Shown: piece by piece, positions 56,664 through 64,000 of the stretch
Layout: each line of letters opens with the position of its first letter
Position numbering within the stretch: the first letter of the stretch is position 1
NCBI GenBank assembly: GCA_963082975.1
Contig: OY720350.1
Coordinates: 46,826,734 to 46,890,733 of the forward strand
Source of the DNA: Labia minor
Lineage: Eukaryota; Arthropoda; Insecta; Dermaptera; Spongiphoridae
Length of the DNA: 64,000 nucleotides
Direction of reading: 5' to 3'
Program-made: the position numbers and the translations under genes
Notes under the pieces: model-generated
The model's input: the letters and a program-made list of their open reading frames with translations, nothing else
The model's database searches: none
Told to the model about the DNA's origin: nothing

Positions 56664-58324
56664 TTTATATGTACTATATATATTTATATTTATTTATGTT
56701 TTGTTTATGAATAATTAGTTGCGAATTGTTTTCACTCTGGTTAAAGAGATTTGAAAATGGAAGTTTTGGTTGCTTTCAGTTAGTATTTGATAGTGTCAGA
56801 AATAGCTCACAAAATTTTCTTCTCAAAAATCTATTGAAACATCGAGAGTTAGATATATTAATTATATTTCATATAAACTTAACGGGAAGCAAATTAAATA
56901 CCCATATATATAGGTTAACATCCTTTAATAACTTATGCGTCCTTTTTATTTTAATGTAGTGGTCTAAAATAAAAAAAAAAATATTTCAAAAAATTAATAT
57001 TTTTTAAACTCTGTTATCATACGTAATATGCAGTTTGAAGTTCTTTTGGAACAAATCAATAGCATTTTTTACATTCAGAATAATCATTTTTTTTATAAAG
57101 GGAAGATTTTTAGTTTTATTTTTAGTACATTTATATTTATATTATATATCAAATCTGATTTTTGAATATGAATATCGAGTGTATCACCAGTACAACAGAT
57201 CCTCTCACCATGTATCTTGATTCTCGGAAGCTGCTTGTTTTTATTTCAAAGAGCTTTTTTGATCATGAAGACTGAATGGACTTCATTTTCATAGACCCCA
57301 TATAGGACCGGAATTTGGATCTGGGTTCAGATTCGCTGCCCAGAAGACTAGAGCGATTTATTTACTAAAAAAATCCTTAATAAGAATCTATACAAAAGTC
57401 AACTAAATCTTTTATTTAAATTATTTAATTTATTCAAATAGAGTTATCATTTTAATTAATTTAATAAAATTATTAGTTCGTGTTTATTATATTAATAAAT
57501 TTTTAATAATATTCATATAAAATATTAATATTTCTCTTTTACAATTATTTAATTAAAAATCTTTCAAAACAATTTATTATTTTACTATTAACAATTTTTG
57601 CAGATATTTTTGAATATATGAGATCTGATTTGGAGTAAGAATAGCAGAAATGTACCTTTTTTTTACTTTTATTTATATTATTTATATTGATTCTTATTTA
57701 AGCATATAATAAATATATCAAAAAGTAATATTAAAAAAATTTCTTTACATATACCTATATTACAACTAGAACTGAGTTGTTACTAAATTTCACACATATA
57801 TATATATATATATACATAATTTATTTTTTTATTTAAAAAAGAATAATAAAAAAAGAAATATTAGATATCCATTTTCTTGATATTTTTCCCATTCCGGTAA
57901 TGTTGTTGCTAGTCTACTTTTAGGGGTAGGTTGTAAAAATATATTTTAAATCTAAACATAGTTCTAGGGGTTCTACTCGTTTTAATCCGAATTCGCATGA
58001 AGATTTATAGACATAAGATGAAAAAAGTTACCAACGATGTTTTTTTAACCACGAAAACTTATCATAAGTTAAAAGATTCTATCTCATATTTATTAAATTA
58101 TATATTATTTTTTTAATAAGATTATATAAAAATTGAAGCGGGAATCTTTTGCCGAGTGTCATTCTTATTTAAAGCTAGAAAATTATTGTAAAGTTATTCT
58201 ATTTAAATGTATACCTGAATATCGATATTCTTTGAGATAATACAATTTTTTTTATTATTCTTTCCTTCTTTTTCAAAAAAAAAAAAAAAAAATATTTTCT
58301 AATTTCCTATCTCTTACTCTATTT
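56664..58324. other. Unassigned AT-rich region
   Basis: Includes a unique patch at 57180-57360 (GGACCGGAATTTGGATCTGG) and an AT tract at 57796-57813. No gene supported. Confidence 0.4.
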
Positions 58325-58325
58325 T

Positions 58326-58951
58326 TACCGACCGACGATAGTAAGGGAGGTATTGTTTTCACATCAAATTTCACATGTGGAGATTTTTACATATCTCCAC
58401 GAATCATGCATTTTCTTAACAGAAAAAAGTATTTTTAGCATGATGTCTGTCCATCTGTCCATCCGTCCGCCTAGATGTGTACAGCTTTAACGGCTCAACG
58501 GATTTTGATGAAATTTGGTATATTTACTTAATGCATCAGTATGATGAATTGATCAACTTTTGGTGTAAATCCGGAAACCGGAAGTGTTAGTATTACTGAT
58601 CGACGATAGGAAGAGAAGGGTTATTTTCACACCAAATTTCACATGAGGAGATTTTTCAATATATCACCACGAATCATGCACTTTGTATTGGTTTTATACT
58701 CGAGAAAAATCATCTTCATTTGTTTTTTCTTAATTTAAAATTATATGACGTCATCCAGACATTCATGACGTCACAGCCTGGTCTTACATATATATTATAA
58801 ATAAAATAAAATTAAAAATATTTATGTTATATCCATATCTTTTTTTATTGTATTAAAAGATATATTAAAATTATTTGAAATTGTTTCTGTAGCTGGAAAT
58901 TAATTCACTTCAAACCGTCGGTCGGTTCGGACCTGGCTACAGGTCAACTTA
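58326..58951 (+). repeat. RepA copy 5, full length
   Basis: TACCGACCGACGATAGTAAG head; core with CTGTCCATCTGTCCATCCGT instead of pure GTCC repeats; twin TGACGTCA at 58746-58753 and 58766-58773; CGTCGGTCGG subterminal repeat; hairpin GACCTG-gcta-CAGGTC. Confidence 0.8.
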
Positions 58952-58954
58952 TTT

Positions 58955-60150
58955 AGAAATAAATTAATTGGTCAACATTTATTTTAATTATATTATTCTA
59001 TTTTAATATTAAATTTAAATTTTTTTTTTTCGTTTACTGTCTTTAAGTGTGCTGCCTTCTCATTCTCACCTGCGAGTATTTTCAAGTAGGCAAAAATTAA
59101 TATTGAAAACTATACCTACCATTTATAATTATTAATGACTTTAAAAATGTTTTTTTTTTATTATATGTATCTCTTTTTTTGATCATGTGATTTATTATGG
59201 AAAAAAAATGAAACAAAATATTTTTTCTCAAATAGATTTTCGAATTTATACTGAATTTTTTTTTCTTCCTTTATACCTCTTAATGGAAATCTAAATTTAA
59301 TATAAACTCTCCTTGTGTCCTCCGATGTATTTCTTAGTTATCTGGGGAATAAACTGGAAAGGCGAAATCTATATCTGACTATATCAATAATATCATACGA
59401 ACATAAAGGATTTTGTTTTATATATAAAAAAATATTTACAAAAAATGACGTCTCTCTTGCCATTTTTTGGATAAAATTTCATTTACATTTAGAGAAACAT
59501 AAAAATATTAGTTAAATTAATTTAATTAAAAATTTAAGTCATGTATTAAATTATTGAATATTTGCTCTTACCAGTGATTTATTTATTAAAGCATTTTATA
59601 AACATAAAATATTTTATATTTTATTTATAATCAATAAAAAAAAATATTAGTACATAAACTTTGAACATAAAATCTATGCTAACGGGTCTATGAATAAATA
59701 TTGTCACTTATTGATTTGGATAGATTTATAATTAACTTTCTATTTTTGCTTCTCTTGGTGAACTGGCATTACACTTAGCTTCTTTCCTTGTTATTTATTA
59801 TATATTTTTATGTCGATTTGAGATTTCCAACATAAAAGTCCTAACTAAAATACAATGCTCGTTGTTATAATAATTTTAAAAAGTTTAATATCAAAAAAAT
59901 GAAATAGTTTAGAGATAAGCATATTATTATAATTATAGCTAGGCGCATGATAATTTCCTATGTTGTTTTTTGATATTTTTGATATTTTTAATTTATCGTA
60001 CCAACTGTAAGTTTTTTTTTAAAAAATTTTTCTCAATAATTTTACAAAATAAATAATTGTAAAAGTTATATTTTTATTAAATTAATAAGCATAACTTAAA
60101 CAATCATATTTTTAAATATACACAAATAGGTAGTTAACAATTAAAAAAAA
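58955..60150. other. Unassigned AT-rich region
   Basis: No repeats shared with the window. A 66-codon + ORF at 59315-59515 is open but of AT-rich composition and unrecognised. Confidence 0.4.
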
Positions 60151-60152
60151 AT

Positions 60153-60737
60153 CTGGAGTGTCTCCACTCGACTATCTCGCAATTTGAATTGGATTAAATG
60201 ACATATATTAATTTAAATTAAATTAAATTAATTAAATTATAAATTAAAATTAATAAATAATATTTATTGAACCAGCGCATGTTTGGCTCTTTGTTGATGG
60301 CACCACATCACGTGTTGGCGCGTGAGATTTGCAGTGTTAAAAAATTAATTCTGGTACTTTCAGCGATTCAATCAAGCTGAAATTCTATACATAGCAGTTT
60401 TATACAATTATTAATCATGTGAAAAATTATCAAACATATATCTTTATTTTTACGGTCACTTTAGAAGAAAAAAAATCAAAACGTTGTAGGTAATGACTCT
60501 CTTTCGGTTGAGCTACATTTCTGAAAAGTTGATAGAAAACTATGAATTTTGAATAATGCCCATGTACCAATTTCATGATTCTAGCTCAAACCGTATTTGC
60601 GTAATCTTGGTTACATACACATATATACACACACACACAGGCATTTTTCTCAACCTTAGTGAAAATGATTCAGGAACCTTCAAAACGTATAAAAACATCA
60701 AAATCTCAACATCGAAAATTTTCGTGGCGAGATAGTA
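60153..60737 (-). repeat. RepB copy 4, inverted
   Basis: Hairpin GGAGTG-tctc-CACTCG (from 60155), ACTATCTCGC subterminal repeat (60171-60180), ACGTGTTGGCGCGTGAGATT, CACACACACA core, then TTTTCGTGGCGAGATAGT. The left end has lost the second arm of its stem (ATTGCGATCAC is missing), so here only the outer repeat remains. Confidence 0.75.
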
Positions 60738-61002
60738 ATTATAGAAAGTATATATAAGTGGGAAAAGATAGAAACAGAATTGAATTATCTAGTTGTGGAT
60801 AAAAACTATGATAGCGACTCAGAGAAAGATTAATTTATATAAATTTATCTATAATTTATAAATATTTAATCTGGTTTCACAAAACGTTAAACTTTAACTT
60901 TTTTTATTTTTTAATTTGTTCTATAAATCATTAGTCAATTTATATATTTATTTATTTTTATTCCATCGCATAAAATTGATAGCTTAAATTTTTGGGAATA
61001 TG

Positions 61003-61054
61003 ATGAGGTTTGAACCTTCATTCGACAAGTTCACTAGTTCAGCACTGAGCTATA
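61003..61054 (-). repeat. tRNA-like module, fourth type
   Basis: On - TATAGCTCAGTGCTGAAC fits a tRNA D-arm/A box and AAGGTTCAAACCTC a T-arm/B box about 30 bases later. Acceptor pairing is absent. A decayed tRNA or SINE head. Confidence 0.45.
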
Positions 61055-61142
61055 CTCTTTTAGAACGATATTATACCTTCTTAAGTCATTTAATCAGTTA
61101 TAACTTATAAATTTATATATAGGAAAAATAAAAATGCCATAG

Positions 61143-61207
61143 GGGCGCTGTTGTCGGGCAATCAACCGATTGAGAAAGACCCTTGCCAGTGCCCGATAAC
61201 AACGCCC
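61143..61207. repeat. GC-rich hairpin
   Basis: GGGCGCTGTTGTCGGGCA (61143-61160) pairs with TGCCCGATAACAACGCCC (61190-61207), 16 of 18 positions Watson-Crick and two G-T. The loop region adds a GGCAA/TTGCC option. It stands out in AT-rich DNA. Could be a structured RNA, a MITE remnant or a protein-binding palindrome. Confidence 0.6.
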
Positions 61208-61209
61208 TT

Positions 61210-63110
61210 GAGGATTTCATTTTTTTTTTCTCACTGTACTCTAATTTTTTGAATCTAATGAACTCGAAGGAGCCTTCACACTGTCTTTATTTCATATAAT
61301 CGTATCGAATCTTATCACTCTTCTAAACTGTGATTTTCGTTAACATTTTCTTTCCCATTCGTGTCATATGATCTTTTCATTATATTCTTAGTAGAAGAAT
61401 TGATGTCATGCATATAATTCATGTATAATTTCCTCGATTTCCTAAAAATTTCTTATATGCTAGAGAAAAATAGATATAATAGATTTTGGGGGTTATTACT
61501 ATATATATATAGTTAGATACATAGGAAGTCTTTCACTTAACAATTGAAGTTAATACAGATATAATATATTACAGAAAACTGCAATAATAGTTTTATGAAT
61601 TTTTATATGGTTTTATAGTATTTTTATCGAGCTCCGTTTGTGAACCACGAATTGAAAACAAAATTTTATTAAATAAAATCTATAGAAAGCATTTAATGCT
61701 TAGATTAGATTCAGTGTGATCCTTAAATCAGGATTATTAATACTATAAAGGATTTATCACTTATGATAGTAAATCCTTATCTTTATTCGTATGAACATAA
61801 CAAATATTGTGTATAAAATAAAATAAATGATAGGGAATCTTGTTGCTCTCGGTGGCGTAGCGCCTTTCTTTTGGAATGTCTGGTGCAAACATTTATTTAT
61901 CTGGAACGCCAACGCCTTTTTCCTCGTCTCTCTTATGATGATGATGATGATACATACCACAAGAGAAGTTATATTTATAAAACCGCACATACTTAGAATA
62001 TTATCCAGTGTAAACATTGGGGTGGGGGTGACCCGTTTCTAACAAGAGCCAATTAATGGAGTGCCTTTGAAGCGAACAGTAAAATTTTATCTTGACATAG
62101 AGAGAGGAATATATTGGAAATTTTATTATCTCTTATATTAGCCTGGAAAGATTAGCCAAATTGAATTTTCTAATGCGACAAAAAAATATTTTTAATCAAC
62201 TAGTTAATAACTATTTCTATTTATATGAATGGAGGGTATCCGGTTGGATGGAAGGGAGAGGGGATGAAATATTCATGTCGGGAAATACATCGTGTTGACC
62301 CGTAAATGGAGAATCAAAAGGCTAATTAACGCAACGCTTAGCAAATGTATACGAATGGAGATCAAAGTAAAATATTGGAACAACCCAGGAATCTTAATTA
62401 ATGTTTATTATTAATAAAAATCCAAAGAAAATAATATACTATATATGAAAATATTTATTTTTCTAATCCACTTTCCAATAATTACTTAAGCAAACCATTT
62501 AGAAGAAAAAAAAAATTCAAATGTTCATTTTAACACCAGTAAGAGTAAATTATTTCAAAATAAATGATTAAAAAAAATATTTTATAGAGGTGTCAAAAGA
62601 AATATAAATCAAATTTAGGAGACCACTAAATATATTTTTTCTTTATCAATTTCGTTTCATAAAAAAACAAAAAAACAAGTTATGCCAAAAGAACTAAATA
62701 AATGATTTTAATTAAGAGTGGAATGTTGATAATTATAATAAAAGGAAAGCTTCATGCAATCTGTACCGTGCAAGAATTAATGTTTTAATATTAACATAAT
62801 AATGGTTTAATGAAAATAACAGAGGCAAAACATGTCTTACTTCTGAGATAGTCCATAAATAACAAACTGAATGATAAAATATATTTCTATAGTAAAAAAG
62901 TAAATAGGGAACGACGACGATAATCTTTTAACTATTAATAGAAAATATCACATTTGGTTATCTATTAACATAAAAACATAAAAAGACAAATTAAAATTAA
63001 CTAAACATAAATAAGCAGTAAGAGATTGAAAAGATGAAAAAAAAAATGAATACAGTCCAAATATAAATTGAATCGATACAATATATATATATATATACGT
63101 ATATATGTAT
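61210..63110. other. Unassigned region
   Basis: AT-rich, with unique patches at 61830-62050 (overlapping ORFs on both strands, + reads GNLVALGGVAPFFWNVWCKH, unrecognised) and 62230-62360. A GAT triplet run lies at 61936-61951. No supported gene. Confidence 0.35.
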
Positions 63111-63115
63111 ATATA

Positions 63116-63710
63116 TCTTATCTTTATGCTAGCTAAAATTGTATGTTTGTATAGCCATGAGTTCTCCAAAACCGCTCTAACGATTTTTTTGAAATTCACA
63201 CTAGATATAGTATTTATAAAGAAAAATTAAGTTTTATTGATCACATCTCTGGAAAATACATCTTCATTAGTTTTTTCTTAATTTAAATTTATATATGGAT
63301 GATGTCACAAATGACATCCATATTGAAATTTGACTCCCGCCTTTTTTTAAAGGATATTGTATTAATATTTTTTTTATATTTAAAATATTTTAAAATTTTT
63401 TATTTAATTTCGAAATCAAATTAAAAATATATATTTTAATAATATTTTATAATTATAAATTACCATATATATTTATCATTCTTCCAATAAAAAAAAATAT
63501 TCATGCACTTAGAAACATACCTAACAACCCCAAGTTCCATTCATTTTAATCAGATTGATGCAATGATGCAACATTTAATAATTGTAATAAATAATTAAAG
63601 AATTGTATATCAGCTCGGTGTCTCAAGTATTAATATTATCAGCCAAACCCAATAATAATGAATTATTTTTTTTAACTTAATTACCGAGCCGAGGCTCGGG
63701 GTCCCGGTAT
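63116..63710 (+). repeat. RepD copy j, short form, complete
   Basis: 5' end TCTTATCTTTATGCTAGC after an AT tract, AAACCGCTCTAACGATTTTT, GGATGATGTCACAAATGACA, GACTCCCGCCTTTTTTTAAA, CAGATTGATGCAATGATGCA, second terminus CAGCTCGGTGTCTCAAGTAT, and the hairpin CCGAGCCGAGGCTCGG followed by GGTCCCGGTA. About 0.6 kb; with 13050 and 32942 it defines the short form. Confidence 0.75.
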
Positions 63711-64000
63711 ATATATTAAAACAAAATTACTTATAAGCTATCTGGAATCCGAATAGTTATCACCAAAAGAACATAAACATAATAAAATAATAATGTGATG
63801 ATTACAAATGGTACATTTTTAGAAATATTTACAATTCATCGATTTTTATATCATAACGAATTCAACAATCAAATTTGAAATATACAAATTTAATAATAAA
63901 TGTTTTTACACCTTTTTTTGGAATTTATATGAAAAGCTAAAGATATATTACTATTCAAATGAAGTTTCAGAAATAATGGTTATTTAAAAAAGATATCCTT
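63711..64000. other. AT-rich window end
   Basis: Nothing recognised. Confidence 0.5.

Noticed and set aside
1-64000. CRISPR array, bacterial operon or phage content
   Set aside because: No regularly spaced repeats with unique spacers, no Shine-Dalgarno-led gene clusters; all regular repeats are microsatellites or transposons.

Overview
The window looks like nuclear DNA from an animal, most probably an arthropod. It is very AT-rich, has no bacterial-style gene packing, carries mariner-type transposases, Helitrons, non-LTR retrotransposon debris and hAT-type MITEs, and shows one GC/CpG-rich promoter-like island followed by a short exon with a consensus splice donor. No taxon-specific gene was recognised, so nothing narrower than arthropod-like animal is claimed.

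Only one host gene start is well supported: a GC-rich promoter/5' leader at about 6.3-6.55 kb and a first coding exon at 6803-7028 (+) ending in a GTAAGC donor. No later exon can be identified with confidence, so most of the window may be its first intron and/or intergenic DNA. A second exon-like block at 13.66-13.91 kb is open on both strands and stays ambiguous.

The rest is a mosaic of mobile elements. RepA, RepB and RepC (about 0.6 kb each) share a Helentron/HINE-like plan: a left end that can fold, a microsatellite-bearing core, a subterminal repeat complementary to the left end, and a terminal hairpin. Their sequences differ while the plan is kept. RepD runs from a 5' TCTTATCTTATTATGCTAGC-like end to a GC-rich 3' hairpin; long forms also carry tRNA-like A/B boxes and a palindrome. 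Two long RepD copies lie inverted about 30 kb apart. The left one is interrupted by a 1.9-kb Helitron (17415-19308), and the right one preserves the empty site exactly, showing a clean A|T insertion without target duplication. That Helitron carries a decayed LINE reverse transcriptase.

Other parts: six mariner-type remnants, several of them internal-deletion derivatives (one keeps an intact 120-131 aa DNA-binding domain ORF), two hAT-like MITEs with 8-bp target duplications, a possible MULE-like element with a FLYWCH-like relic (about 955-1912), a 74-bp perfect inverted repeat at 40.75-40.93 kb, and a GC-rich hairpin at 61.14 kb. All mobile proteins appear inactive; the elements would depend on enzymes encoded elsewhere.
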